Notes: a model not told the origin generated them from the sequence alone. A DNA stretch of 64,000 bases from Candidatus Sulfotelmatobacter sp. (GCA_025462865.1 JAOAPI010000067.1:1-64000), one strand, 5' to 3'. Shown: positions 43,528 to 52,035, counted from the stretch's first letter. Made by a program: numbers and translations.

Positions 43528-43826
43528 TACAAGCCTCGGTTGGAAGTAGGATCGCAGGAAAGTCTAGCACAGCGCATCACGGCCCGATCTCTCGAATTGC
43601 CACCGCTGCCTTTCTCATTCCAGTTTTCCACAGATTTTCCACTTTTTTGATCTGATGGCAATTGAAACGCCCCCCACGGACTGTTAGATTCCCCTGTAAT
43701 CCTTAAACGTAGACAGACGCAGACGGAATCCATTAACTCACTGGCAGCCGCTACCGTGCGGCTGCAATACTTACTGTCCGATCAAAACCTTGCTTCGACA
43801 TTTGTAAATCATGGGCCGAGGGGGAA

Positions 43827-45407
43827 TTGTTGACGGTAGCTTTTTTCGGGATTTTTTTCCTGTCCCTGCTTTTTTCGTTTGTTCTGACCCGGTATGTGCG
43901 GGACTTCGCATCCCGCCGTGGCTGGGTGGAGACTCCTTCGCAGGAGCGCCACCTGCATTCAAGCCCGCTTCCGCGCCTGGGTGGCGTAGCAATTTTCATT
44001 TCCTTCTCGTTGAGTATGTTGGCAGCGGCTCTGATGGCACGCTACCTGCCCAGCCTGCACTCCACTTTTTCGCTAAAGACTCTCGTCACCATTCTGGCGC
44101 CCGCAACCCTCGTATTCCTGCTTGGCGTTTATGACGATCTCTACACGGTCGGTCCTTACGTTAAGTTTGCGGTGCAGGGAATTGCCGCCACCATGTTGTT
44201 CATGGGTGGCCTGCGCATTCTCAATATTCCCGTATTGTTCGGCGAGCATCAACTGCCATGGTTCGTCGGACTTTTCTTCACGATTTTGTGGGTTTTGGCC
44301 ATCACCAACGCCTTTAACTTGATCGATGGTCTCGACGGCCTGGCCGCCGGTTCTGCATTGTTCTCCACGCTCGTAGCTTTCGTAGTCACGCTGCTCAATG
44401 GATATTCGCTGGTTACCGTGATGACCATTGCGCTGGCCGGCGCGATTCTCGGCTTTCTTCGCTACAACTTCAATCCCGCAACAATTTTTCTGGGAGATTC
44501 CGGTAGTCTCTTCATCGGATTCCTTCTGAGCGCTCTCGCCCTGGCAGGTGCGCAAAAAGCTCCGACCATTGTCGCGGTCGCCATTCCGGTCGTTTCCTTC
44601 GGCCTGCCGATACTGGAAACTTCGCTCTCCATTCTTCGGCGCTTGATCAGTGGCCGTCCAGTCTTTACCGCCGACCGGGAACACATTCACCACAAATTGT
44701 TGCAGCATGGCCTCACACATCGCCAGGTCGTGATTGTGCTTTACGCGGTTTCGGCCGTGTTCGCCTTGCTCAGCCTCTTTCTGCTTTGGCCAACTGGCAG
44801 CTCTCTAGGATTGGTTCTCGCGGTTCTCGGAATCGGAATCTGGATCGGTGTGCAGCGCCTGGGGTATCTCGAGCTGGGTGAACTGGGCAGAGTCGCTCAG
44901 CGCACGTTCGAACAGCGTCAGATCGTCATCAACAACCTGGCCATCCGGCGAGCCTCCGAGGAATTGAAATCGGCTCGCGATTATGACCAGATTCGCCGCA
45001 TTCTCGAAGCTGCCTTCGCTTCGAACGACTTTGACGGATTCGATGTCCGCTTCAAACTTTTTCCCGGCGAATCTCATCCCGCTGCAGCAGTTGAATCCAG
45101 CGCATCAGCGTCAGCCCGCCGCGGAGAAGTTTTTTTTCACTGGAATAAGTCGCGCTCGGTTTCTCTCGAAGGTCTTGCAATATGGACTCTCTCGCTTGAC
45201 CTGGTTAGCTCATCGAACCGGCGTCGCGGCGCTCTGATGGTCCAGCGGCTCTATTCGCAGCGCCATCTGCAGCTCGATATCAATCTTCTTACGTCGGTTT
45301 TCCCCGTCGTGCTCGCGGACGCACTCGACCGCGCGCTTCAGCACACGGTCCAGGTAATTCCAAACGCCACTCAGGATGAAGGATTTATTGCCGCGCAGGC
45401 TGGCTAG
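43827..45407 (+). CDS. MraY/WecA-type undecaprenyl-phosphate sugar-phosphate transferase with C-terminal extension
   Basis: The 526-residue membrane protein has the polyprenyl-phosphate GlcNAc-1-phosphate transferase motifs: LLGVYDDLYTVGPYVKF, NAFNLIDGLDGLAAGSALF, FNPATIFLGDSGSLFIGF and the HIHHK motif in ADREHIHHKLLQHGLTHRQ, with about ten membrane spans. It starts lipid-linked assembly of surface polysaccharide. After residue 345 comes a cytoplasmic tail of about 180 residues, starting at FEQRQIVINNLAIRRASEEL, with strands and helices resembling a GAF-like fold; this is absent from E. coli WecA. The TTG start at 43827 or 43830 follows GAGGGGG. Confidence 0.88.
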   Translation: MLTVAFFGIFFLSLLFSFVLTRYVRDFASRRGWVETPSQERHLHSSPLPRLGGVAIFISFSLSMLAAALMARYLPSLHSTFSLKTLVTILAPATLVFLLGVYDDLYTVGPYVKFAVQGIAATMLFMGGLRILNIPVLFGEHQLPWFVGLFFTILWVLAITNAFNLIDGLDGLAAGSALFSTLVAFVVTLLNGYSLVTVMTIALAGAILGFLRYNFNPATIFLGDSGSLFIGFLLSALALAGAQKAPTIVAVAIPVVSFGLPILETSLSILRRLISGRPVFTADREHIHHKLLQHGLTHRQVVIVLYAVSAVFALLSLFLLWPTGSSLGLVLAVLGIGIWIGVQRLGYLELGELGRVAQRTFEQRQIVINNLAIRRASEELKSARDYDQIRRILEAAFASNDFDGFDVRFKLFPGESHPAAAVESSASASARRGEVFFHWNKSRSVSLEGLAIWTLSLDLVSSSNRRRGALMVQRLYSQRHLQLDINLLTSVFPVVLADALDRALQHTVQVIPNATQDEGFIAAQAG

Positions 45408-45483
45408 AAAGGCACCTCCCCCGAAACACACGTACACACCTGCGCATTCCAAGGGTGAAGGAGCGAAAAGGGAGGGCTAAGAG

Positions 45484-45561
45484 TTAGAGTTTCGCGCTGA
45501 CGTAAGAGTTGATCTCACAGTTCAGGCAAACTTCTTCAAAAACAGGCGCGGTCCACTGCAT
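45484..45561 (-). CDS. pqqA: PqqA, pyrroloquinoline quinone precursor peptide
   Basis: A 25-codon frame runs from the ATG at 45561 to a TAA at 45484. The peptide begins MQWTAPVFEEVCLN and ends CEINSYVSAKL. This fits PqqA: M-x-W-x-x-P near the start and the invariant Glu and Tyr four apart (E-I-N-S-Y), whose side chains are cross-linked and become PQQ. GGAG lies seven bases before the ATG, so translation is well supported. It carries two Cys that many PqqA peptides lack. No pqqB, C, D or E gene or PQQ-dependent dehydrogenase lies in this window; the processing genes must be elsewhere or absent. Confidence 0.85.
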   Translation of the reverse strand: MQWTAPVFEEVCLNCEINSYVSAKL

Positions 45562-45608
45562 TTTGATTCTCCAAGTCGTTCAAGGCTTGATGCCTCAAAC
45601 GTGAAGTG

Positions 45609-45638
45609 ATTCTATCCCAGCACTCTTTCCCAGAGCAA
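45609..45638 (-). promoter_or_regulatory. Possible sigma-70-type promoter for pqqA
   Basis: On the minus strand TTGCTC and TAGAAT are 18 bases apart, about 50 bases upstream of the pqqA ATG. Both hexamers depart from consensus by two or fewer bases in the -10 and two or three in the -35. This is a weak pattern match only. Confidence 0.25.
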
Positions 45639-45849
45639 TAGGGTCAACCATAAAAACTCCCTTAAAAATCTAAAAGACGATCTCCAGTTGCAAGTTCTTG
45701 CACACTTACGCTATCAAACCTGCTTGCCCACGGACTTCCTGCGCAATTCTCTGCCTTTTCCACACGTCGTACCTCTGCCGCTACTGCCAAATCGCGCCGA
45801 TCCCTGTTTACCTTATTCCTCTCTTCATTGATGGCGAGGACGCGCATTC

Positions 45850-46707
45850 ATGTTCAGTAAGACGGTTTATGGCACCACTTTCCAGGACGTCAATTTTGTA
45901 CCGCTTCAGTCGGCGACATTTTGCGTTCAATGCGAGCTGATCAGTACGAATAGCCGCCCATACTGTCTGGCGTGCGGAAGTCCCTCGCTGCTCAATCTCT
46001 CACGAGTCTTGGGTGGATCCCTACGGCAGCAGCAGACTGCCCACGTCATCACCGATTGTGAGCTCAATAATCTAGTGCGCGACCTGCTCCGTACCGTGCC
46101 GGATCCTCAAGTCATGGATGTCGCCGATTATCACGCGCGGGTGCCGTCGGCTGCCTTGCGCAGCCAGCTTCGCGTGGCGAATGCCGCCCACCCAGTTTCT
46201 GGTTTTCGCGCTGTGCATGTCGGAGAGGAAGTCGAAATTCGCGCCTCTGAGTTGGATCTGGAGCCCGCCATCAGCGCCATCACGGAACGCGCCCAGCATC
46301 TTACCGGAGCCACCGGAGCCGCCATCGCCCTCCGTGCCGGAGATGAGATTGTCTGTCGCGCGCGCGCCGGTCGCACCGCTCCCGATCTAGGAGTTCGCTT
46401 GCAGACCGATGCCGGAATCTCCGCCGAGGCCGTTCGCACCGGCGAAGTCATGCTTTGTCACGATGCCGAGCGCAATCCGCGAGTCGACCTCGCCAGTTGC
46501 CGCCGCCTGGGTGTTCGATCGATTCTGGTTTCTCCGCTTCGCTATTATCGGCGCACACTAGGCGTGTTCGAAGTGCTGTCGTCATCTCCCAGCGCTTTCG
46601 ATGAACGCGACGTCGCAACCATGCAGCTTCTTTCCAGCATGATGGTCGCTGCCATTTCCCGCATCTCCAGCATCCATCAGACGAAGCTCTCGCGACTCGC
46701 CGGTTGA
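45850..46707 (+). CDS. Zinc-ribbon plus GAF-domain protein
   Basis: The 285-residue soluble protein begins with a two-CxxC zinc-ribbon-like segment (FCVQCELISTNSRPYCLACG). A low-complexity middle is followed by a GAF domain at about residues 140-275: AISAITERAQHLTGATGAAI, GISAEAVRTGEVMLCHDAER and CRRLGVRSILVSPLRYYRRT. The GAF is a close relative of that in the PilZ-GAF protein at 48676. It diverges from pqqA across about 290 bases. The ligand is unknown. Confidence 0.8.
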   Translation: MFSKTVYGTTFQDVNFVPLQSATFCVQCELISTNSRPYCLACGSPSLLNLSRVLGGSLRQQQTAHVITDCELNNLVRDLLRTVPDPQVMDVADYHARVPSAALRSQLRVANAAHPVSGFRAVHVGEEVEIRASELDLEPAISAITERAQHLTGATGAAIALRAGDEIVCRARAGRTAPDLGVRLQTDAGISAEAVRTGEVMLCHDAERNPRVDLASCRRLGVRSILVSPLRYYRRTLGVFEVLSSSPSAFDERDVATMQLLSSMMVAAISRISSIHQTKLSRLAG

Positions 46708-46734
46708 GCCCTTGATTCAGTTTTAGCGAAATTT

Positions 46735-47985
46735 TTAGTAAGCCCAGTAGGGCCCCGTGCCGCCCGGCGTACTCGCTCCTTCGATCGCCGTGTACACGTT
46801 GCGGCCGTAGAAGAAGGGAAGTCCCCAATCAAAGTAGGGTGAAATGGAATTGCCGCCGGAAGCTGGCGGAATAATCGACGGGCCGCCGAGTTGGCTGAAT
46901 ACCGTGTCGTTCGTATTCGCGAATAAAGTTTGAGCATTCGCAATGCTGAAATTAACCGTGCCGCTGGCGCGATTAATTCCTTGATTGGTCGCCGAAAGAT
47001 TCTGGACGCTCGCGGGACAATAGAATCCTGGGGCATTCGACGTGTTAGGACAGTCAACTAATGCCGGAACGATGCTGCTATCAAGAAAGAAGTAACCATT
47101 CGATCCGCTGTCGATAAAGCTGCCAGAGTAGGGAGTGCCTTTGTAGCTGGTCGTGAACGATAAAGTCGAATCCATCGTATAAACCGTGGCGCTGCCCAGA
47201 GCGTTATTCGACTGCGTTCCGATTCCGAAAACCAATGACCCACTCAGCGTCGCTGTTGATCCTGAAACCGCGGGCAACTCAATAATCACTCCATTATTGT
47301 CGGAGCCAAACAGAACTACCGGATTGACAACTTGCTGCGCAATGCTCTCCCCGACGGCTTGGCAGCTCGTGGAGGAACTGCATTCATAGTAAGGATTGAA
47401 ACCGCTGGCCTGCACCTGCTCGCAAAAGGTGCCGCAGTCTTGCGCGGTAGCACCGATGCCGAGAATTCCGTTGGCTCCCAGCGTGTTAAGCGTGTTAGCT
47501 GATGGAAATCCGTTCGAACAAGCAGTCGGAGCCTTGAAGTCTGTGTCGCTAAGAACTTGAATCGGCGCCGACGCAGCCTTCTCGCCGGCAATCTGCACGT
47601 CCGCCGTTTGCACCGGACCCCATGTGTAAGAACCCAGGAACTGCAAGCACTCGACTACGGGACTGCCGCTCGCTGCTTTCTGCCGCGGCAACGCAATCGT
47701 GAGTGCGGAAGATAGAATTCTCAAGCCGGAAGAACCTGTGTCCACCAACACGCCATCGATAGTCTGACACGTTGAGGTTCCCGGAACGCAGACTGTCACC
47801 GTGGCAAAGGCTCCATTCGCGTAGAAATTTGCCGGCCCCGAATTCACAACAATGGGAGCCACGTTCTGCCCGGACGACGCGATCACGCTCGCCTTGGTGG
47901 CAGGACTACTGCCGCCGCCGCAACCCATTGCAAGGCTGAACGCCAGTCCTATGAATGCAATAACAACTTTCCTGAAATGCCTCAT
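46735..47985 (-). CDS. DUF3443 lipoprotein with aspartic-protease-like motifs
   Basis: The 416-residue protein has a lipoprotein signal (IAFIGLAFSLAMGCGGGS). The DUF3443 body contains GVLVDTGSSGLRILSSAL and, about 160 residues later, GSFIDSGSNGYFFLDSS. Two D-[ST]-G-S motifs in repeated halves are the layout of pepsin-type aspartic proteases, although the family is annotated as unknown function. Many Cys suggest disulphides. It overlaps the DUF2844 gene upstream by four bases, and these two families commonly occur together. Confidence 0.85.
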   Translation of the reverse strand: MRHFRKVVIAFIGLAFSLAMGCGGGSSPATKASVIASSGQNVAPIVVNSGPANFYANGAFATVTVCVPGTSTCQTIDGVLVDTGSSGLRILSSALTIALPRQKAASGSPVVECLQFLGSYTWGPVQTADVQIAGEKAASAPIQVLSDTDFKAPTACSNGFPSANTLNTLGANGILGIGATAQDCGTFCEQVQASGFNPYYECSSSTSCQAVGESIAQQVVNPVVLFGSDNNGVIIELPAVSGSTATLSGSLVFGIGTQSNNALGSATVYTMDSTLSFTTSYKGTPYSGSFIDSGSNGYFFLDSSIVPALVDCPNTSNAPGFYCPASVQNLSATNQGINRASGTVNFSIANAQTLFANTNDTVFSQLGGPSIIPPASGGNSISPYFDWGLPFFYGRNVYTAIEGASTPGGTGPYWAY

Positions 47986-48494
47986 TGAACGCTCTCGGGA
48001 AGTACGCCGGCTGGCAGCATCTCAGGGACATAGGCTCTCCCGGCAAACGCTCTGGGATGTCCGCCAATCTGCACAACCAGTCCCGGCTCATCAATCAACA
48101 CTGGCCCTCGCCGAATTCGCGCCCCCTTCTGTGCTTGATTCGCCTGTGCCTGATCCGCCCGAGCCTGATTCGCGCGCGCGAACTGATCGAAATAGCTTCC
48201 CAGCAGTTGACGCATGTCCGGCATCCACGGACCCTGCCAGGCAACGCCGAATACCTTCCCCCCAGACACGTATTCCCTCACCACCGTGCCTGTCGGCCCC
48301 TGAATCTCGTGCACGGTGTAGGATCCGGAAGTCTTCATCGTCCGGCGGCCTTGCAACTGAATTTGGTCCGCTTGCACGGACGCTGCATCTCCCCCCAACG
48401 ACGCCCACGCCGGCAGGGCAGTCGCGGCCATGACGAAAGCCGCCGCTATCACCAGCACTTTCAACTGGATAGAACTCCACACCCGTCCTGCCAT
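47982..48494 (-). CDS. DUF2844 secreted protein
   Basis: The 170-residue protein has a signal peptide (LKVLVIAAAFVMAATALPAW, cleavage near ASLGG). The DUF2844 core includes YTVHEIQGPTGTVVREYVSG, KVFGVAWQGPWMPDMRQLLG and, after an ARANQARADQAQANQAQ-type repeat, LVVQIGGHPRAFAGRAYVPE. The Ala/Gln/Asn-rich repeat (about residues 106-124) is an insertion of coiled-coil character. ATGA overlap couples it to the DUF3443 gene. Confidence 0.85.
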   Translation of the reverse strand: MAGRVWSSIQLKVLVIAAAFVMAATALPAWASLGGDAASVQADQIQLQGRRTMKTSGSYTVHEIQGPTGTVVREYVSGGKVFGVAWQGPWMPDMRQLLGSYFDQFARANQARADQAQANQAQKGARIRRGPVLIDEPGLVVQIGGHPRAFAGRAYVPEMLPAGVLPESVQ

Positions 48495-48675
48495 AAACCT
48501 ACCTCTGGAGAGATTGAGCGGAATGAACCTTCGGGATTAGATTAGGTTTGCATCGGGCCGGGTTGCACCAACTGTCGATCTAGGAGTTCGTAGGAACGCC
48601 CGATTATTTTCTTCCTGCTTGTTTTTCCACAATCTCAGGCTAATATGTACAAGACTTTGATCCACCGGGTCCCCC

Positions 48676-50373
48676 ATGCCTGCCACCGTACAGTCTTCCC
48701 GTCCCGATATTGCTAACCGCCGTCGGAGTGTCCGCCAGAAAGTGCATGCCCCTGCGTACGCCAGTTTCGGCGGCTCCTCCAGAGACGAGATGCTCGATCT
48801 CTATGAAGTCCTGGACATCAGCGAGGATGGCGTCTCGCTCCAGTGCCCGGCGCCAATGCCGATCGACCAGGAGGTCGAGCTCTGCCTCGATCTCGCGGAA
48901 TCCAGTGATCAGCTTTCTGCCGTTGCGAAAGTAGTTTGGTCAGATCCTGCCGGACGAGTCGGCTTGGGTTTTCCCGCTCTGCCCCAGCCTGCTCTTCACC
49001 GCTTGCGGCAGTGGCTCTTTCTAAACGCAATGGCGGGAGCCGCGAACGCCGCGTCTTCTTCCTCCGCTCCTTTCGCAATGCCTCAGCGCTCTGCTCTCAA
49101 GCGCAACTACACCGACACACTTACCGCAGCTTCGGCGGTGCAGCGGGAAGCTGAGTCCCTCGGAACCGATCTCGAAGCGGTTCTCTCTTTGATTGCTCTC
49201 CGCTCTCACTCTTTGCTTCGAGCTTCTGGCGCGGCCATTGCCCTGGCGGGAAGCGATACCGGCCATATGATCTGCCGGGCCAGCGCAGGCCCCAGCGCCC
49301 CACCCGTTGGCGCAAAGTTGCAGATCGGTTCAGGCTTTTCTGGAGAATGTGTACGGACCGGAAAATTGTTGCGCTGCGATGACGCCGCGACCGACGAACT
49401 TGTGGATCGCGAGAGCTGCCTCGCCCTCGGCATTCGTTCCATTCTCGCTGTGCCCGTGCGCTCCGGTGAAACCGTCATCGGACTCCTCGAGGCGTTTTCC
49501 GCCGAACCCAACGCCTTTGGAGAAAACGAAAGTACCACATTGCAACGCTTCGCTGAGACGATCTCAGGCGCTGTCAATCGGGCGCCCCGCCCGGACGGTC
49601 CTTCTGGCTTATCCCCCGCACCTGAAAAGCCTTTTTCCGCCACTTCCGGAATTTTGTTCGGCAGTCAGAAGCCAGAAAAGCAAGAAAGTAAAAAGCAAGA
49701 GAGTCAAAAGCAGGAGAGTGCCAAGCAGGAAGCGTCAGAGCAGAAAAGCATATTCGTAACCCAACAGCAAGAGCAAGAGGAAGCCAAGGTCGGCAGCGTT
49801 CATCTCCCTCGTGCCCATCTCTATCTGCTTTACGGCGCAGCTGCCACCATCGCGCTCGTGCTGGGTTTCACATTCGCGCAAGCCCGGGAGCGGACCGGCC
49901 GGCAAACCGTCCTCGCCTCCTCTACCGCTCCGGTCGAAGCTCCATCGTCCTCGCAGATGTCGTCAGTCGATACCGCCAGCGTGGAACAACTCCAGCAGTT
50001 GGCCAAACACGGCAACGCCGCTGCCGAAAATGCCATCGGCCTTCTGTACGCGCAGGGAGATGAAAAGCAGGCAATCAGACAGGACGAAACCCAGGCCGCT
50101 CGCTGGTTTACCAAAGCCGCTGAAGATGGCAGCGTACCCGCCCAATACAAACTGAGCCTGCTTTACTGGGGTGGTCACGGCGTACCGAAAGACTCAAACA
50201 AAGCCTATTTCTGGGCAGTGCTGGCGCGCGCCGGAGGCCAGGAAGGCAGCAAGGATCTCGCCAAAGTTCTCGCCAATGGCATGACGCGCGCCCAATCGGC
50301 GGCGATCGAGCAGCAGGCCGAAATCTGGTATCAGCAGCACGAATCACACGACAAGCCCAGGGCCGGCCGCTAG
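48676..50373 (+). CDS. PilZ-GAF-TM-Sel1 repeat protein
   Basis: The 565-residue protein combines domains in an unusual order. PilZ at about residues 10-115 has the c-di-GMP contact RRRSVRQK and DISEDG (D/N-x-S-x-x-G), followed by a GAF domain (LEAVLSLIALRSHSLLRASG to about residue 300). A K/Q/E-rich linker of repeated KQES units leads to one membrane helix (LYLLYGAAATIALVLGFTFA). The C-terminal, probably periplasmic part has Sel1-type repeats: AAENAIGLLYAQGDEKQAIR and ARWFTKAAEDGSVPAQYKLS. It could relay c-di-GMP and a GAF ligand to the periplasm, but this is inference. Confidence 0.88.
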   Translation: MPATVQSSRPDIANRRRSVRQKVHAPAYASFGGSSRDEMLDLYEVLDISEDGVSLQCPAPMPIDQEVELCLDLAESSDQLSAVAKVVWSDPAGRVGLGFPALPQPALHRLRQWLFLNAMAGAANAASSSSAPFAMPQRSALKRNYTDTLTAASAVQREAESLGTDLEAVLSLIALRSHSLLRASGAAIALAGSDTGHMICRASAGPSAPPVGAKLQIGSGFSGECVRTGKLLRCDDAATDELVDRESCLALGIRSILAVPVRSGETVIGLLEAFSAEPNAFGENESTTLQRFAETISGAVNRAPRPDGPSGLSPAPEKPFSATSGILFGSQKPEKQESKKQESQKQESAKQEASEQKSIFVTQQQEQEEAKVGSVHLPRAHLYLLYGAAATIALVLGFTFAQARERTGRQTVLASSTAPVEAPSSSQMSSVDTASVEQLQQLAKHGNAAAENAIGLLYAQGDEKQAIRQDETQAARWFTKAAEDGSVPAQYKLSLLYWGGHGVPKDSNKAYFWAVLARAGGQEGSKDLAKVLANGMTRAQSAAIEQQAEIWYQQHESHDKPRAGR

Positions 50374-50458
50374 AATTGCCAGAGGCTTAATCCGCTTTGT
50401 CACAGGGTTGAAGGAAATTAAGCGGAACGTAGTAATCACGAGTTCTCGCCTTTTTGCT

Positions 50459-50620
50459 CTATCTCCTTTTTCTGCTGGGGATGAGCTTGGCCTCGCTCGG
50501 TGGGCCACCTTTAAGACTGTCCCGCTGTCCCACGGGGACCTCTTCCGTACTCTTCCCCTTGGGCCCGATCGCTTCCTCTATTGCTCGAAGGGTATTTTGA
50601 TAGTCGTCCCGCTTCGCCAT
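50459..50620 (-). CDS. Small hypothetical protein (53 aa)
   Basis: A charged 53-residue frame starts at the ATG at 50620: MAKRDDYQNTLRAIEEAIG, then PKGKSTEEVPVGQRDSLKGG, ending in a basic RKRR tail. Base use is lower in GC than the flanks. There is a weak AAGAAAA before the ATG and no known motif. It opens the micro-gene accessory patch. Confidence 0.35.
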   Translation of the reverse strand: MAKRDDYQNTLRAIEEAIGPKGKSTEEVPVGQRDSLKGGPPSEAKLIPSRKRR

Positions 50621-50684
50621 TTTTCTTGACCGCTTACTCATGGTTCCATGATGCCACAGCACACCGCGAACACGTTGACGGAAC

Positions 50685-50707
50685 GGTAGTGTGCGGTTTT
50701 GAAATTC
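50685..50707. repeat. GGTAGTG...TTTTGAAATTC repeat, copy 1
   Basis: GGTAGTGTGCGG, then TTTTGAAATTC, matches 51744-51766 at 21 of 23 positions. The start resembles the GGTAGTGTC ends of the two inverted-repeat elements further right, but no partner inverted copy was found here. It may be an orphan element end. Confidence 0.5.
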
Positions 50708-50853
50708 AACGAGTTTCTGAAAACACTGGGTGCGCTACCGCACATGGATAGGTATTTCATGGTACATTGGAAGAGTCTCATACACATCCTTCCGACGTGC
50801 CCGCTCTGGGCGACGGGCTCTTGTGCAATCTGACGATCGGCACTGGAGACCCT

Positions 50854-51018
50854 ATGGATGCATTCGACTACGGAGAAAGCCTCACCCCGGAAGAAATTCT
50901 GCTGCGGTTCAAGAAGATCATGGGCAGAGATATGACTCCCGAAGAGAAACATAGATTTTTCTTGGTAGATCCACTCGAAGCACTGGCCCCGCGATTAAAC
51001 CCCAGTGACAAAGCCTAG
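50854..51018 (+). CDS. Small hypothetical protein (54 aa)
   Basis: GGAG stands five bases before the ATG at 50854. The product is helical and acidic: MDAFDYGESLTPEEILLRFK, then KIMGRDMTPEEKHRFFLVDP. A longer frame from 50767 would add less plausible residues. No family recognised. It lies between the copy-1 repeat and the first inverted-repeat element. Confidence 0.5.
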   Translation: MDAFDYGESLTPEEILLRFKKIMGRDMTPEEKHRFFLVDPLEALAPRLNPSDKA

Positions 51019-51035
51019 CAACACCTTAGGACATT

Positions 51036-51403
51036 GGTAGTGTCTTAAGCACTGCGTTGCTGGCGCTCTTTGTGGCGCTGTCATTGCACGGAGCCGGGAA
51101 TCTCTTCCCCTTCAGTCGCATTCTTCTAAAATCGCGGCTAACCGATCACGTCTGGAGAATTGCCGAATTGCTTGGCGTATAATCGCTACTCGAAAGAACA
51201 TGATCGCCCCGACGATTGCACTAGTCGAGCAAAAGCTAGCTGAAACACTCGCCAAACTTAAAGAGAGCAAAGACCCATCCGTTAGGCGAATCCTCTTGGC
51301 TGATATGCGCTCACTACTCGCAGAGCTTGACGGCCTTGTTTACACCGCCCCGTCGCTGCCACCAATCCCAAAGTGACAGCAAAACGTTATTTAAGACACC
51401 ACC
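51036..51403. mobile_element. Inverted-repeat-bounded element 1 (368 bp)
   Basis: GGTAGTGTCTTAA at 51036-51048 is matched in inverse by TTAAGACACCACC at 51391-51403 (12 of 13), and the match extends inward as GCACTGCGTTGCTG versus ATAACGTTTTGCTG. Direct copies of TAGGACA flank it (51027-51033 and 51404-51410), as expected of a target duplication, with two extra bases on the left. A second partial end GGACACTACC lies just outside at 51407. The element contains one 58-residue frame and no transposase, so it would be non-autonomous. Confidence 0.55.
51200..51376 (+). CDS. Small hypothetical protein (58 aa) inside element 1
   Basis: The frame from the ATG at 51200 encodes an amphipathic helical peptide (MIAPTIALVEQKLAETLAKL, then KESKDPSVRRILLADMRSLL) ending in a proline-rich SLPPIPK. 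A GAAAG motif seven bases upstream is a weak ribosome site. It occupies most of the right half of the inverted-repeat element. Confidence 0.4.
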   Translation: MIAPTIALVEQKLAETLAKLKESKDPSVRRILLADMRSLLAELDGLVYTAPSLPPIPK

Positions 51404-51466
51404 TAGGACACTACCCGAATTACCGGATTGCTCCAGACGCCGTAAAGATGTAAAAGACTTGTCTGG

Positions 51467-51700
51467 ATGACCACCAAAGAGGCGCTCGATCGGCTTTGCC
51501 CCGAGTGCGGAGCTAAACCGCTCCAGCCATGCACAACTCCACCCGACTTCCCCGTAAGCAAAATACATGGAGGAAGATTCAAACTTACCCCCGCCGAGAA
51601 ACTGTTCAAGGCTCGCGAAGATCAAATGCTCGCTAATCTGCTGGCACGCATGAAACGGAACCACAAGAAACGCGAAGCCGACGAGAAAAAGGACCGCTAA
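51467..51700 (+). CDS. Small phage-type zinc-binding protein (77 aa)
   Basis: The product has CPECGAKPLQPCTTPPDFPV near the N terminus followed by KIHGGRF, giving C-x2-C-x6-C-x-His-type zinc ligands. This form is common in phage and actinobacterial zinc-finger proteins where the pattern is CPxCGAxxGxPCxT...H. The C-terminal half is a highly basic helix (LARMKRNHKKREADEKKDR). It probably binds nucleic acid. It lies between the two inverted-repeat elements, outside both. Confidence 0.65.
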   Translation: MTTKEALDRLCPECGAKPLQPCTTPPDFPVSKIHGGRFKLTPAEKLFKAREDQMLANLLARMKRNHKKREADEKKDR

Positions 51701-51743
51701 TTTGGAACCTTGTCACCAGGTAGTGTCTCAGTTTCAAATATTC

Positions 51744-51766
51744 GGTAGTGGGCTGTTTTGAAATTC
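51744..51766. repeat. GGTAGTG...TTTTGAAATTC repeat, copy 2
   Basis: GGTAGTGGGCTG, then TTTTGAAATTC, is the partner of copy 1 at 50685. It lies just inside the left end of element 2, in the same orientation as that end. Confidence 0.5.
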
Positions 51767-51973
51767 TTAGCAAATCGGACACCATGGGACATAGATCGCG
51801 ACCAGTGCCGCAATCGGCAGCGATAAGAGTCCGTGGAGGAATAAGCGCCGTAATCCTGCTCGACCTCGGTAGCGCCTGTCCTCGCCGACATCGCTGACGT
51901 ACAAGAGGAACAAGCACAACCCGTACCAAAATAGGATCAGTGCTGACCACCAGATAGACCGCCAGAGCATCAT
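51767..51973 (-). CDS. Small two-span membrane protein (68 aa) inside element 2
   Basis: The ATG at 51973 is preceded by AGGAGAGG at seven bases, a strong ribosome site. The product starts MMLWRSIWWSALILFWYGLC and continues LFLLYV; after a basic loop (RRYRGRAGLRRL) a second span LLSLPIAALVAIYVP ends near CPIC. No family is recognised. It lies fully within the terminal repeats, so it would move with the element. Confidence 0.55.
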   Translation of the reverse strand: MMLWRSIWWSALILFWYGLCLFLLYVSDVGEDRRYRGRAGLRRLFLHGLLSLPIAALVAIYVPWCPIC

Positions 51974-52035
51974 GCGGCTGCCTCTCCTGCTTTCTGCTCC
52001 AATAATTCCACCAGTTCTTCCAAACTCCAAACGTG

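Noticed and set aside
45662-45847. 61-codon minus-strand frame between pqqA and the GAF gene
   Set aside because: Composition resembles antisense of non-coding DNA and no ribosome site was seen.
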